64,000 nucleotides of DNA from Halorubellus salinus (GCF_020567525.1 NZ_JAJCVI010000002.1:558001-622000); one strand, 5' to 3'; numbered from the stretch's first letter, positions 40,817 to 49,832 are shown. A program made the numbers and translations. Notes: generated by a model from the letters alone, not told the origin.

Positions 40817-42658
40817 TTACACGCCGAACCATGCGGCGATGCCGAGCGTGGTGACGGCGGCGAGCAGGAGCTGGAGTGGGGCGCCGACGCGAGCGTAGTC
40901 GGTGAACTTGTAGCCGCCGGGGCCGTACACCATGAGGTTCGTCTGGTAGCCGATCGGCGTCATGAACGCGGTGGAGCCGGCGAACGTGACGGCGAGCAGG
41001 GCGGCGAACGGGTCGTGGCCGAGGTCGACGGCGGTGCGGGCGGCGATGGGGCCGAGGAGGACGATGCTGGCGACGGGCGTGACGACGTTCGCGAGCAGGC
41101 CGGTGAGGAGGTAGAACGCGGCGATGACGGCGAGCGCGGGGAGGCCGCCGATGGTGGCGCCGACGGTCGCCGCGAGCCAGGCGGCGCCGCCGGTCGCTTC
41201 GAGTGCGGTGGCGAGCGGGAGGACGCCCGCGAGGAGGAAGATGACGTTCCAGGAGACGGCGTCGTAGCCGGCTGCGGGGTCGATGGTTCGCGTGGCGAAC
41301 GCGAGCAGGCAGCCGGCGAGTGCGGTGAGGTAGATCGGGAACGACGTGACTGCGGCGGCGAGGACGGCACCGCCGAGTGCGAGGAGTGCGAGCGGCGTCT
41401 TCGAGTGGAGGTCGGGGAACTCGCGAGCGAACGCGTCCGCGAACAGGCCCTTGGTGACGAGGAGGCTCCCGCGGTCCTGGAGGTGGTCGGCGGCGCCGTC
41501 GCTCGCGTGCATGAGGAGGGTGTCGCCCGCGCGGAGTTCGGCGTCCCGGAGGCCTTCGTGGCGGACATCGCTCCCGCGGCGGATGGCGATGACGGTCGCG
41601 TCGAAGCGGTTCCGGAACCCGATGTCGAGCGGGGTGCGGCCGACGAACGTCGAGTCGGTGGGGACGACGGCCTCATAGAGCGTGCTCGCCGTCCACGGGG
41701 CGGCGAGGTCTTCGGCTTCGACGACCTCGCGCGGGAGTTCGCGGAGGCCGTACTCGGTCGTGAACCGGTTGCGTTCCTGGCGGCTTCCCTGGAGCGTGAG
41801 GACGTCGCCGGCGGCGAGCGCGCGGTCGGTCTCGGCGGCGACGACGACCTCGCCGTTGCGTTCGAACTGGATGACGTCGACGTGTGCTTCCAGGTCACCG
41901 AAGCGTTCGTCGACCTGGGTGCCGACGAGCGCGGAGTCCTCGCGGACGACGGCGACGCCGAGGTAGCGTTCGAGTTCGTAGACGTCGACGAGGTCCTCGG
42001 AGGGCTCGATGCGTTCTGGGACGAGGCGACGGCCGACGGTGAGGAGGTACGCGCCGCCGACCGCGCACACGAGGAGGCCGACGGGCGTCAGTTCGAACAT
42101 CCCGATGGGGCCGTGGTCCATGACGCCGGCGGCGGTGAGGTCGACCGCGATGTCGCTCGCGAGGACGTTCCCGGCGGTCCCGACGAGCGTGAGCGTGCCG
42201 CCGAGCATGCTCGCGTAACTGAGCGGGAGGAGGAGCTTGCTCGGGGAGAGGTGCGCGTCCTCGGCGAGGTCGGTGATCATCGGGATGAAGACGGCGACGA
42301 CGGGCGTGTTGTTGACGACGCCGGCGAGTGGCGTGGTGGCGGCGACGGTGGCGAGGAGCGTCCGGCGTTCGTCGCCGCGCGTCCAGCGCGCCATGAGGAC
42401 GCCGAGGTAGTCGACGACGCCGGTGCGTTGGACGGCTTCGCTGAGGACGTACATCGCGAGGATGGTGAGCGTCGCGGGGCTCGCGAACCCGGCGACGGCT
42501 TGTTCGGGCGTGACGCGCGTCCAGGGTTCGAGGAGTGCAAGGGAGACGAGGACGCCGAGGGCGGTGACGTCGGGCGGGACGACCTCGGTGACGAACGCGA
42601 TGAGCGCGAGCGCGACGACGACGAACACGACGATGGCGCCCGTGCTGAGTGCAGCCAT
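40817..42658 (-). CDS. SLC13-type permease with two TrkA-C domains
   Basis: 613 residues. About 11 membrane helices surround a central cytoplasmic region (about 205-405) that holds two TrkA-C-like domains ('RYLGVAVVREDSALVGTQVD' and 'EAVVPTDSTFVGRTPLDIG'). Family hallmarks are 'AGVVNNTPVVAVFIPMI' in the first half and 'ANVVTPVASIVLLGPIA' and 'PIGYQTNLMVYGPGGY' in the second. Relatives carry dicarboxylates or sulfate with Na+, and the substrate here is unknown. A TATA box 'GTTATATCA' 29 bases upstream suggests a leaderless mRNA. Confidence 0.93.
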   Translation of the reverse strand: MAALSTGAIVVFVVVALALIAFVTEVVPPDVTALGVLVSLALLEPWTRVTPEQAVAGFASPATLTILAMYVLSEAVQRTGVVDYLGVLMARWTRGDERRTLLATVAATTPLAGVVNNTPVVAVFIPMITDLAEDAHLSPSKLLLPLSYASMLGGTLTLVGTAGNVLASDIAVDLTAAGVMDHGPIGMFELTPVGLLVCAVGGAYLLTVGRRLVPERIEPSEDLVDVYELERYLGVAVVREDSALVGTQVDERFGDLEAHVDVIQFERNGEVVVAAETDRALAAGDVLTLQGSRQERNRFTTEYGLRELPREVVEAEDLAAPWTASTLYEAVVPTDSTFVGRTPLDIGFRNRFDATVIAIRRGSDVRHEGLRDAELRAGDTLLMHASDGAADHLQDRGSLLVTKGLFADAFAREFPDLHSKTPLALLALGGAVLAAAVTSFPIYLTALAGCLLAFATRTIDPAAGYDAVSWNVIFLLAGVLPLATALEATGGAAWLAATVGATIGGLPALAVIAAFYLLTGLLANVVTPVASIVLLGPIAARTAVDLGHDPFAALLAVTFAGSTAFMTPIGYQTNLMVYGPGGYKFTDYARVGAPLQLLLAAVTTLGIAAWFGV

Positions 42659-42829
42659 TGCCGTCGGGTTCGCGGGGGTGCGTGATATAACTCGGCGTCA
42701 GGTGGACCTCGGCGTCAGGTGGGCCCGCCGACGCGTCGACAGCCACCGCACCCACGGCAGAAGTGACAGTAACCCTACCAAAGCTCGTTTTAGCGAACGT
42801 TTAGGGCCGATGCGGTCGGATTCGTTCGT

Positions 42830-43705
42830 ATGAGTCGTGCCAGCATCACGGAGTGCGAGGACTGCGTCGAGCCCGCGAAGGCGTTCTCGGTCGTGGGGAA
42901 CGAGACGCGCCTCGCCATCCTCGAGGCGCTCTGGCAGGCGGACGCGGACGTCGTCCGGTTCTCGCGGCTTCGCGAGGCGGTCGGCGTCCGGGACAGTGCG
43001 CAGTTCAACTACCACCTCCAGGAGCTCGCCGGGCAGTTCGTCGCGGGTGGCGACGACGGCTACGAGCTGAAGTACGCGGGGAAGGCGGTCGTTCGCGCGC
43101 TCCTGGCGGGCGAGTTCACGCACGACCCGGAGTGGGAGGCGTTCGAGATCGACGGCGAGTGCGTCGCGTGCGGGGCGACGCTCGTCGCCGAGTACGTCGA
43201 CGAGACCATCGCGGTCGCGTGTCCGGACTGCGGGCACGCGCACGGCGAGTACGCGTTCCCGCCTGGCGGGCTCGCGGATCGCTCTCGCGAGGAGGTGATG
43301 GCGGCGTTCGACCAGCGCGTCCGCCACCTGCACTGTCTCGCCGCGGACGGCGTGTGTCCGGAGTGCAACGGGCGGATGCACAGCGAGGTGGAGCGCGGCG
43401 GCGACTGCTGTCTGGGCGCGGACCTCCGCGTGGAGCACGAGTGCGCGCAGTGCGGGCACTCGCTGTGTTCGGCGGTCGGGCTCGTCCTCCTCGACCAGTC
43501 GGACGTGGTGACGTTCCACCGCGAGCACGGCGTCGATCTGAACGGGACGCCGTACTGGCAGCTCCCGTGGTGCGTCTCCGACCACCACACGACGCTGGCG
43601 AGCGAGGACCCGCTTCGCGTCGCCGTGGAGATCTCGCTCGACGACGAGACGATGCGCGTGACGCTCGACGAGGACCTCCAGACGGTCGACGTCGACCGCG
43701 ACTGA
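42830..43705 (+). CDS. ArsR-like winged-helix protein with zinc ribbons
   Basis: 291 residues. Residues about 10-95 form a winged helix ('VGNETRLAILEALW', 'QFNYHLQEL'). Three CXXC-rich segments follow: 'CVACGATLVAEYVDETIAVACPDCG' (part: CVACG and CPDCG), 'CPECNGRM' with flanking Cys, and 'CAQCGHSLC'. This winged-helix plus C-terminal metal-binding domain plan is common among haloarchaeal regulators of unknown target. 'GTTTAGG' 27 bases upstream of the ATG acts as TATA box. Confidence 0.9.
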   Translation: MSRASITECEDCVEPAKAFSVVGNETRLAILEALWQADADVVRFSRLREAVGVRDSAQFNYHLQELAGQFVAGGDDGYELKYAGKAVVRALLAGEFTHDPEWEAFEIDGECVACGATLVAEYVDETIAVACPDCGHAHGEYAFPPGGLADRSREEVMAAFDQRVRHLHCLAADGVCPECNGRMHSEVERGGDCCLGADLRVEHECAQCGHSLCSAVGLVLLDQSDVVTFHREHGVDLNGTPYWQLPWCVSDHHTTLASEDPLRVAVEISLDDETMRVTLDEDLQTVDVDRD

Positions 43706-43859
43706 CGTCGACGGCGTCGATCGGGGCGCTGTCGTCCAACTGTCCGGTGTTCCTGGCCTCGGTCGCTCCGGTCCGAGGGTACTGAACGAGATTTCAGTAC
43801 GAACGCCTACAGAAATGTAATTCAGATTACCCTTATGTCGTCGTGGGTGCTACGATAGG

Positions 43860-44126
43860 GTGAAGATGAACTCCCACCACCACTCCCACGAACCCCGGAA
43901 CGCCCTCGACATCCCCCGTCGCCCTGCACCCTCCTCGCTGGAGGTGCTCGGCCGCGCCGCCGCACTCGTCGTCGCCGTCCTCGCCGTGCTGGCCGTCGTC
44001 GTGCTCGCCGCAGCCAACGTCCCCGCCGTCGCCGTCGTCCTCGGGATGCTCGCCGTCGCCGCACTCGTCGTCGGCGCGGTCGCCCTCCCCATCGCGTTCG
44101 TCGCCGCCGTCGGCGCGAGCATCTAG
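43860..44126 (+). CDS. Small His-rich two-helix membrane protein
   Basis: 88 residues from GTG 43860, which lies 26 bases after a TATA-like 'CCTTATGT' (leaderless). An ATG two codons later is the alternative and would have 'AGGGTGA' as ribosome-binding site. The N-terminus carries 'NSHHHSHEP'. Two long Ala/Val-rich helices follow (about 29-52 and 56-86). No family was recognised; the His cluster might bind metal. Confidence 0.72.
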   Translation: MKMNSHHHSHEPRNALDIPRRPAPSSLEVLGRAAALVVAVLAVLAVVVLAAANVPAVAVVLGMLAVAALVVGAVALPIAFVAAVGASI

Positions 44127-44183
44127 ACGACCGGTTCGTCCACAGCAAAAGACTTTCACTCGCGCCACCGTCCGCTCTTTCCA

Positions 44184-44692
44184 GTGCCCTCCAGACGAGC
44201 CATGCTCCGCGGCGTCGGCGCAGCGACCGCGGTCGGCCTCGCCGGTTGTAGCGTCCTCGACCGCGGCGTCGAGGGGTACGTCCAACTGAAGTCGATATTC
44301 GGAATCGACGCCGACAACGAGGACGGGAGCGACGAGTACGTCGTCAGCGTCAGGCTCGCCGGGTCCCCCGACTCCGAGCCACCCGAACTCACTCAGCACG
44401 ACGACCGGTGGGTCGAGCGCTTCGACGACCCCCGCAGACCGGTCGTCTCCGACGCCCTCCACGCCGACCTCGAACGCGAGTACGACGACCTCCAGTACCT
44501 CGTCGGCGTCTGCTCGCCCGCGTGGGCCGACGACGGCGAGTCCATCGGCTGCTACAACGTCCGGCCACGCGCGAGAACTTCAACGCGGTCCAGGTCCACC
44601 AGCGCGTCCGCGCGTCCTCGGACGGCACCTCCCTCACGATCCACTCGACCGACGGCCAGTGGGCGTTCGAGTCCACCGCGGACGCGACCTGA
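44184..44692 (+). pseudogene. Tat lipoprotein gene with a one-base frameshift
   Basis: The start (GTG) leads into 'SRRAMLRGVGAATAVGLAGC', a twin-arginine signal with a lipobox (LAGC), so the product would be lipid-anchored outside the cell. The frame holds to '...SIGCYNVR' near 44562. The natural continuation 'ATRENFNAVQVHQRVRASS' to the stop at 44692 is in another frame. Adding one G to the GG at 44563-44564 restores a protein of about 169 residues. Without it the frame runs on nonsensically into the next gene. It is either a recent mutation or a sequencing error. Family unknown. Confidence 0.82.
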
Positions 44693-44741
44693 CGCCGCCG
44701 CGAGCAAGACGCTTTTGCCCGCTCAGCGCCTGGATGCGAGC

Positions 44742-45728
44742 GTGTCCGAGTACGGGTTCGAACTGTCGCTGTGCGCCCATCTGGAGCGCGAGCGCGACGG
44801 CGTGCTCGCCCGCCAGCTCGGCGGCGGCGTGCACGCGCCCGGGAACCGCGTGCTCGACGTCGTGCACGTCGAACCTGGTCCGGGATTAGACGAGCGCGCC
44901 GCGATCACCGAGCGACGCATCCCCGACCCAGCCATCCGCGGTCCCGCCGGCCCCGGGCGCGCTCGCCCGTGGCGCGACGCCCTCCCCGACGGCCTCCGCG
45001 ACGAGAACGCCCGCCGGATCGCGGACGCGTGCGTCGACCGCGGGTTCTTCGAGCGCGAGCGCCGCGGGAGCCGCGAGTACCTCCGCCAGACCGCCAGGTA
45101 TCCCGACGACTGGTTCGGGCGCGTGCTCGCCGTCGAGAACAAGCCCGACCTCGGCACGCCCGGCGCCCTGGAACGCCAGCTGCGCCTCGACGTCAGTCTC
45201 GCGCTCGTCGACGAAGTCGTGCTCGCGACCGAGAGCCACGTCACGGGCGCGCACCTGAACCGCATCCCGAGCGAGGTCGGCGTCTGGCGCTACCACCCCG
45301 AGTCGGACGCGCTGGAGGTCGTCCGCGAGCCCGAACCGCTCGCCGTGGAGGACTCGGGCGTCGAACTGCTCGACGAGCAGCCCGCGAGGACCGACGTCGC
45401 GGTCGTCGACGCCGACGAGAAGCGCGGCGCGAGGAGGCGGCTCGCCGAGCGCGCGTACGGGAAGGGCTGGCGGACGTACGACCTCCCCGGGTGCGAGCGC
45501 GTCACGCCCGACGCCAGCGCCGTCGCCGACCACGCGGCGCTTCCCTACTGTGCGTACCACGACCGCGTCGTCGACCCCGCCCGCGACTGCGGCGTCGACT
45601 GCCCCGGGCACCGGCCCACCGACGCGCCCGACGTCGACCTCGCCGCCGAACGCGACGCCCACGGCGCCTGGGTTCGCGACCCCGACGGCCGCCGCACGCG
45701 CCAGAGCGGCCTCGACGCCTTCGAGTGA
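44742..45728 (+). CDS. DUF5787-family protein
   Basis: 328 residues from GTG 44742. The start 'VSEYGFELSLCAHLE' and 'GVHAPGNRVLDVVHVEPGPG' match the haloarchaeal DUF5787 pattern. Acidic and Lys residues in 'VLAVENKPDLGTPGALERQL' (E-X-K) suggest a PD-(D/E)XK-like nuclease fold. A Cys/His cluster near the C-terminus ('YCAYHDRVVDPARDCGVDCPGH', part: CGVDCPGH) may bind zinc. Function is unknown. A TATA-like 'CGCTTTTGC' about 28 bases upstream gives a leaderless start and shows it is separate from the broken gene before it. Confidence 0.85.
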   Translation: MSEYGFELSLCAHLERERDGVLARQLGGGVHAPGNRVLDVVHVEPGPGLDERAAITERRIPDPAIRGPAGPGRARPWRDALPDGLRDENARRIADACVDRGFFERERRGSREYLRQTARYPDDWFGRVLAVENKPDLGTPGALERQLRLDVSLALVDEVVLATESHVTGAHLNRIPSEVGVWRYHPESDALEVVREPEPLAVEDSGVELLDEQPARTDVAVVDADEKRGARRRLAERAYGKGWRTYDLPGCERVTPDASAVADHAALPYCAYHDRVVDPARDCGVDCPGHRPTDAPDVDLAAERDAHGAWVRDPDGRRTRQSGLDAFE

Positions 45729-45815
45729 CCGCGAGCAGCCACCCCTGCGGTGCAATCGACGACGCACGCGACCGGAACCACAACCGTTCTTGACGCGGAG
45801 ACCCTCTCGTCCGGT

Positions 45816-46247
45816 ATGATCGCGTTCGAACTCCGGGACGTCGCTGGCGGCTGGGACACCGCCGCCCTCGGCCCCTCGGACCACGTCGAGTTCACCGTTC
45901 ACGCGGACGACGACGCCGTCGTCCACACGTACGGGTCCTTCCACCAGCTCCTCCGGCTCTACGACTGCGCGAGCCGCGAGCGCACCAGGCACCCGCAGTT
46001 CCTCGGGTACGACCTCACCGAGCGCGGCGACAGCGTGCACGTCGACCTCCACGGCGGCCGCGTCGAGACGACCTACGGCGCACTCACGACCGCGCTCGAA
46101 GCGTTCCTCGGGGACGTCTTCGACGCGCTCGACGCCCACCCGACGCACGGGTCGCGCGACGACCACCTCGCCACCATCGCCGAGCACGACGTCGCACTCG
46201 TCGACGTCCACGCGCTCTACGACGACCTCGCCGAGGGCGGCGACTGA
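45816..46247 (+). CDS. Haloarchaeal protein of unknown function
   Basis: 143 residues, cytoplasmic and acidic, with alpha/beta composition ('[20 protein letters not shown]', '[11 protein letters not shown]', '[20 protein letters not shown]'). No family was recognised. The ATG is supported by a TATA-like 'CGTTCTTGA' 28 bases upstream. It precedes tsr3 in the same direction but has a 68-base gap with another TATA box, so it is probably transcribed alone. Confidence 0.75.
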   Translation: MIAFELRDVAGGWDTAALGPSDHVEFTVHADDDAVVHTYGSFHQLLRLYDCASRERTRHPQFLGYDLTERGDSVHVDLHGGRVETTYGALTTALEAFLGDVFDALDAHPTHGSRDDHLATIAEHDVALVDVHALYDDLAEGGD

Positions 46248-46315
46248 CCGGCCACCACGCACCACGCGAACGAACGAGCGCCTTTTACTCGCCCGCCGCG
46301 AACGACCAGGCAATC

Positions 46316-46846
46316 GTGGACCTGCACGTGCGGTACGAGGGCGACGACGACCCGAAGAAGTGCACGGCGCGCAAGCTCGAGCGCTTCGACCTCGCCGAAC
46401 TCCATCGCTCCGACCGCGCGACGCCGTACGGCGTCGTCCTGAACCCGCACGCCGAGGTCGCGCTGTCGCCGGCGGACGCGGACGCCGCGAACCTCGTCGC
46501 CCTGGACTGCTCGTGGGAGAGCGCCGGCGAGGCGATGTTCAGCCTCCCCGGCGACCACCGCGCGCTCCCGTTCCTCGTCGCCGCGAACCCCGTGAACTAC
46601 GGGAACGCCTTCCAGCTCACGACCGTCGAAGCACTCGCTGCCGGCCTCCACATCCTCGGCGACCCCGAGCACGCCGAACGCATCCTCGCGAAGTTCACGT
46701 GGGGCGAGACGTTCCTCGAACTCAACGCCGAACCCCTCGATAGGTACGCCGCCTGCGAGAACTCGAAGGAGGTCGTCGCCGTCCAGGACGACTACCTCGT
46801 CGACGACGAGCACGACGGCGACGACGGCGACCGCGACGAGCGCTAG
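46316..46846 (+). CDS. tsr3: rRNA 3-amino-3-carboxypropyltransferase Tsr3
   Basis: 176 residues from a GTG 30 bases after 'CCTTTTACT'. Tsr3 (DUF367) signatures are '[20 protein letters not shown]', 'LDCSWESA', '[20 protein letters not shown]' and '[20 protein letters not shown]'. The enzyme moves an acp group from S-adenosylmethionine onto small-subunit rRNA late in ribosome assembly (acp3 modification near the decoding region). It ends in an acidic tail. It is convergent with lysS, four bases apart. Confidence 0.96.
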   Translation: MDLHVRYEGDDDPKKCTARKLERFDLAELHRSDRATPYGVVLNPHAEVALSPADADAANLVALDCSWESAGEAMFSLPGDHRALPFLVAANPVNYGNAFQLTTVEALAAGLHILGDPEHAERILAKFTWGETFLELNAEPLDRYAACENSKEVVAVQDDYLVDDEHDGDDGDRDER

Positions 46847-46850
46847 CCGC

Positions 46851-48539
46851 TCAGGCCTCGCGCCGGAGGCGCTGCACGACGAACTCCTGCTCCAGCTTCC
46901 CGAGGAACTGCCCGAGCTGCGGGCCCTCCGCTTCGCCGAAGAACAGCTCGTAGCCCGCACCGAAGAAGTCGCCGATGGGTAGTCCGTTGTCCTTCGCGGT
47001 CTCGTAGATCTCGCCCTGGATGGCCTCGCCGTCGTGGCCGGCGGCGACGAAGTCCGCGAGGTCGTCGAGCGCGGCTTCGGTCTCGGCGTCGAAGTCGACG
47101 TCCGGGAGGTCCTCGAGGACGGTGTAGTTGTACTCGTTGTCCTGCCGGCTCGCCCAGGTGCGCGCTCGCTCGACGCGCTCGAACGCGCGGTCGACGACCG
47201 CGTCGCTCGGGTCCTCGGGGAGGTGCCCTTGCTTGACGGCGTGCTCGACGCGCACGTCGTGGTCGGGGAACATCCCGAGGACCGCCGCGAACGTGTACGG
47301 GATCCTCGTCGGGCGTTCCTCGACGGGCGCGTCGGCGGGTGCGGTACCGGGGTCGAGGTGGTCGACGAGGAACGGATACACGCGCTCGGCGCGCTCGCGC
47401 TCGTCCTCGCTCGCCTCGACCTCGCCGTAGTAGACGGCCTCGAAGCGGTCGAACTCGTCGACGAGCTGGTCGAGGCGGGACAGCGGGAAGTCCCGCGCCT
47501 TCTTCGGGTTCTTCGCGAAGAAATGTCGGAGGACCTCGGGTTCCAGCAGGTCGAGGACGTCGTCGACGAGGACGACGTGGCCCTCGCTCGAACTGAAGGG
47601 TTCGCCGTCGAGCGTGAACCACTCGTACACCATCGGGACCGGCGGTTCGTTCCCCAGCAGGTTCCGGGCGACGTCGTCGCCGCTCGGCCACGACCCTTCC
47701 GCGTGGTCCTTCCCGAACGGTTCGAAGTCCACGCCCAGGACCTGCCACTGCGCGGGCCACTCGAGGCGCCACGGGAGTTTGCCCTCGCGGAGCGTCGCGG
47801 TGCCCGCGTGCCCGCAGCCCGAGATGACCTGGTCGCCGGCCTCCATGTCCGTGCACTCGTAGTCGACCTCGCCCTCGCTCGCGCGGATGGCGGTCACGGT
47901 CTCCGTGACCTTCCCGCACTCGCTGCAGATGGGATTGAAGGGGACGTAGTCGTCGTCGATCTTGTCCTGGTACTCGCGCAGCACCTCGCGAGCCTCGTCG
48001 ACGTGCTCGAGGACGAACCGGGTGACCGCCTCGAAGTCGCCGTCCTCGTAGAGGTCGGTGTTCGAGGCGAGCTCGATCGGGACGCCGAGCGCGTCGGCGC
48101 CGGACTGGATGAGGTTCGAGAAGTGCGCGCCGTACGAATCACAGCACCCGAACGGGTCCGGGATCGCGGTGTAGGGATGCCCGAGGTTCCGGCCGAGCGC
48201 GCCCGCGTCGACGTCCCCGAGGTCGACGAGGTTGCCCTCCAGGTCCGCGAGCTTCCGCGGGAGCTTCCGCAAGGGATCCCGGTCGTCGCTCGTGAACACC
48301 TGGCGGACCTCGTAGCCGCGTTCGCGGAGCACTTCGGCGACGAAGTACCCGCGCATCACCTCGTTCATGTTCCCGAGGTGCGGGACGCCCGACGGCGAGA
48401 TACCGCCCTTGACGACGATGGGCTCGTCGGGGTCGCGGTCGAGGACGGCGTCCGCGACGTGGTCCGCCCAGAAGGCGTGCCGGCGGTCATCGCCGTCGTC
48501 AGTGCTCAGCGTGTACGGGCTGATGGCGTCGTCGCTCAC
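46851..48539 (-). CDS. lysS: Lysyl-tRNA synthetase, class I
   Basis: 562 residues, class I Rossmann enzyme typical of Euryarchaeota. The HIGH-type motif is 'SGVPHLGNMNEV' and the KMSKS-type loop appears as 'PFSSSEGHVV'. A zinc-binding segment 'CSECGKVTETV...CTDMEAGDQVISGCGHAG' (part) lies near residues 200-240, and an anticodon-binding helical domain ends the protein. The GTG start overlaps the stop of a 12-codon leaderless upstream ORF (GTGA), which may couple its translation. Confidence 0.96.
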   Translation of the reverse strand: MSDDAISPYTLSTDDGDDRRHAFWADHVADAVLDRDPDEPIVVKGGISPSGVPHLGNMNEVMRGYFVAEVLRERGYEVRQVFTSDDRDPLRKLPRKLADLEGNLVDLGDVDAGALGRNLGHPYTAIPDPFGCCDSYGAHFSNLIQSGADALGVPIELASNTDLYEDGDFEAVTRFVLEHVDEAREVLREYQDKIDDDYVPFNPICSECGKVTETVTAIRASEGEVDYECTDMEAGDQVISGCGHAGTATLREGKLPWRLEWPAQWQVLGVDFEPFGKDHAEGSWPSGDDVARNLLGNEPPVPMVYEWFTLDGEPFSSSEGHVVLVDDVLDLLEPEVLRHFFAKNPKKARDFPLSRLDQLVDEFDRFEAVYYGEVEASEDERERAERVYPFLVDHLDPGTAPADAPVEERPTRIPYTFAAVLGMFPDHDVRVEHAVKQGHLPEDPSDAVVDRAFERVERARTWASRQDNEYNYTVLEDLPDVDFDAETEAALDDLADFVAAGHDGEAIQGEIYETAKDNGLPIGDFFGAGYELFFGEAEGPQLGQFLGKLEQEFVVQRLRREA

Positions 48540-48574
48540 GACGCACCACCGGCCGCTACGAGGGGTCGAATCAT
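48536..48574 (-). CDS. Leaderless 12-residue upstream ORF of lysS
   Basis: The ATG at 48574 lies about 28 bases after the TATA box centre, the position of a leaderless start. It encodes MIRPLVAAGGAS and its TGA overlaps the lysS GTG as GTGA. No Lys codon is present, so it is not a classic attenuator of lysine tRNA charging. No good Shine-Dalgarno sequence precedes lysS, so coupling or re-initiation would explain how lysS is translated. Confidence 0.5.
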   Translation of the reverse strand: MIRPLVAAGGAS

Positions 48575-48597
48575 ACGAGAACGTCCGGTCGAACCGT

Positions 48598-48615
48598 TCT
48601 TAAGGGTTGTCAACT
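48598..48615 (-). promoter_or_regulatory. lysS promoter, shared element with pyrH
   Basis: On the minus strand AGTTGACAACCCTTAAGA contains the TATA-like 'CCCTTAAG'. The same 18 bases, with two changes, precede pyrH (49430-49447), suggesting common control or simply a shared strong promoter type. Confidence 0.55.
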
Positions 48616-48686
48616 ACCGAAAGCAGGCTGGATTCGACGATGAAAACCGGACGAAGAAGTGGAACGGACGGAGAGCGACGGGCGCG

Positions 48687-49403
48687 CTACTCGGCCCAGT
48701 ACGTGAGCTGGTCGCCGGCGCCGTCGGGGACGACGTCGGTGCCCTCGTGTTCGCCGTAGCGGACGGCGTCGAGGACGCGCTCGGGGTCGGTACCGTCGAG
48801 GACGATGGTGCGCGTGCCGGCGCGCTGGATGATCTTCGCGGCGAGGAGGTCGACGGGCGCCGAGGAGCCGGCGTTCATCTCCAGGCCGGCGATGACGTCG
48901 ACGAGGTCGGCGGCGGAGAGTTCGGGGTACTGTTCGGCGTCGTCGTCCTCGTTCGGGTCCGCGGAGTACACGCCGGGGACGGAGGTGGCGTACACGAGGA
49001 GGTCCGCACCCACGTATTCCGCGACGGCGGCGGACACCGCGTCCGTGGTCTGGGCGGGCGTGACGCCACCCATCACGCAGACGTCGCCGTTCCGGAGGAC
49101 CTCGCCCGCTTCCTCGTAGTCGGTGGCGGGTGCGTTGGCGACGTCGTCACCGAGCGCGGCGATGAGGAGGCGCGCGTTCAGGCGCGTGACGTCGATGCCG
49201 AGCTGGTCGAGTTCGATCTCGTTCGCGCCGAGGTCGCGGGCTGCCCCGATGTACTCGCGGGCGACGCCGCCGCCGCCGACGACGGCCGCGACCTGGCATC
49301 CGTCGTCGACGAGCGTCCGAACGACGTCCGCGTACGCTGCCACGCGCGGGGCGTCGAGGTCGGGCGCGAGGACGCTTCCGCCGATGGAGACGACTACCTT
49401 CAT
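48687..49403 (-). CDS. pyrH: UMP kinase (uridylate kinase)
   Basis: 238 residues, archaeal UMP kinase of the amino-acid-kinase fold: 'VVSIGGSVLAPDL' at the N-terminus, 'VVGGGGVAREYIGAARDLGA', 'GGVTPAQTTDAVSA' and 'SVPGVYSADPNEDD'. It makes UDP from UMP with ATP. The ATG at 49403 follows its TATA box by about 32 bases (nearly leaderless). It lies upstream of lysS on the same strand, but each has its own promoter. Confidence 0.97.
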   Translation of the reverse strand: MKVVVSIGGSVLAPDLDAPRVAAYADVVRTLVDDGCQVAAVVGGGGVAREYIGAARDLGANEIELDQLGIDVTRLNARLLIAALGDDVANAPATDYEEAGEVLRNGDVCVMGGVTPAQTTDAVSAAVAEYVGADLLVYATSVPGVYSADPNEDDDAEQYPELSAADLVDVIAGLEMNAGSSAPVDLLAAKIIQRAGTRTIVLDGTDPERVLDAVRYGEHEGTDVVPDGAGDQLTYWAE

Positions 49404-49429
49404 GTTACACCCGCATACCCCGGTGGCGT

Positions 49430-49447
49430 TCATAAGGGTTGCCAACT
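49430..49447 (-). promoter_or_regulatory. pyrH promoter, shared element with lysS
   Basis: AGTTGGCAACCCTTATGA on the minus strand; it matches 16 of 18 bases of the lysS element. Confidence 0.55.
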
Positions 49448-49832
49448 CGCGTGCGACGGACGCCGCAGTGGTTTGGGCGTGGGCTTTCCTGTCGCGAGCG
49501 TTCACGTTACGACGACCGACGACAGGTGTCGGACGACCGCATCGAACGGGCGGTCGGGACGGTCGACCGACCGTCTGTGCGCGCCACCGTCGGGTGCGCG
49601 AGCGAGATTCGTTCGGCGCGTTCGGGAGCGAAACCAGTGGCTTCCGTCCCGATAGCTTCCATTACGCAGACATCCCGCTGGCCGCGGTAGGTGCTGATTT
49701 AGAAGAGTTAGAAGCGGTTCTAAAACGTCTAAGCTCCTCTAAGCGCTTCGTGAAACGACGGCAAATCGGCGCGAAACGTGAAATGAACACGAGATGACTC
49801 GAAAAAACACTAAACGAACCGAAGGGACTGCC
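49448..49832. other. Non-coding region with lower-GC right half
   Basis: No gene is convincing. From about 49690 the DNA becomes AT-rich, with repeats of 'TTAGAAG' and 'CTCTAAG' and a perfect inverted repeat (49708-49723), probably a control region for the DUF7123 gene. Confidence 0.5.
49708..49723. repeat. Inverted repeat TTAGAA-GCGG-TTCTAA (possible operator)
   Basis: A perfect 6-4-6 inverted repeat, preceded by a partial direct copy ('TTAGAAGAG' at 49699-49707) and followed by 'GTCTAAG' and 'CTCTAAG'. It lies about 110 bases upstream of the TATA box at 49833, so it would act as a distal operator or as part of another promoter. Confidence 0.5.

Noticed and set aside
40739-42685. Long plus-strand frame opposite the permease gene
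   Set aside because: Low-complexity Glu/Gly/Asp/Arg antisense shadow of the SLC13 permease.
44184-45728. One 514-residue protein spanning the lipoprotein and DUF5787 genes
   Set aside because: The middle 60 residues are frameshifted low-complexity sequence; DUF5787 has its own promoter and start at 44742.
46851-48539. LysRS signature loop FSSSEGH lacking the usual first Lys, as a sign of inactivity
   Set aside because: I believe haloarchaeal class I LysRS often look like this, and the rest of the enzyme is intact; I cannot confirm without an alignment.
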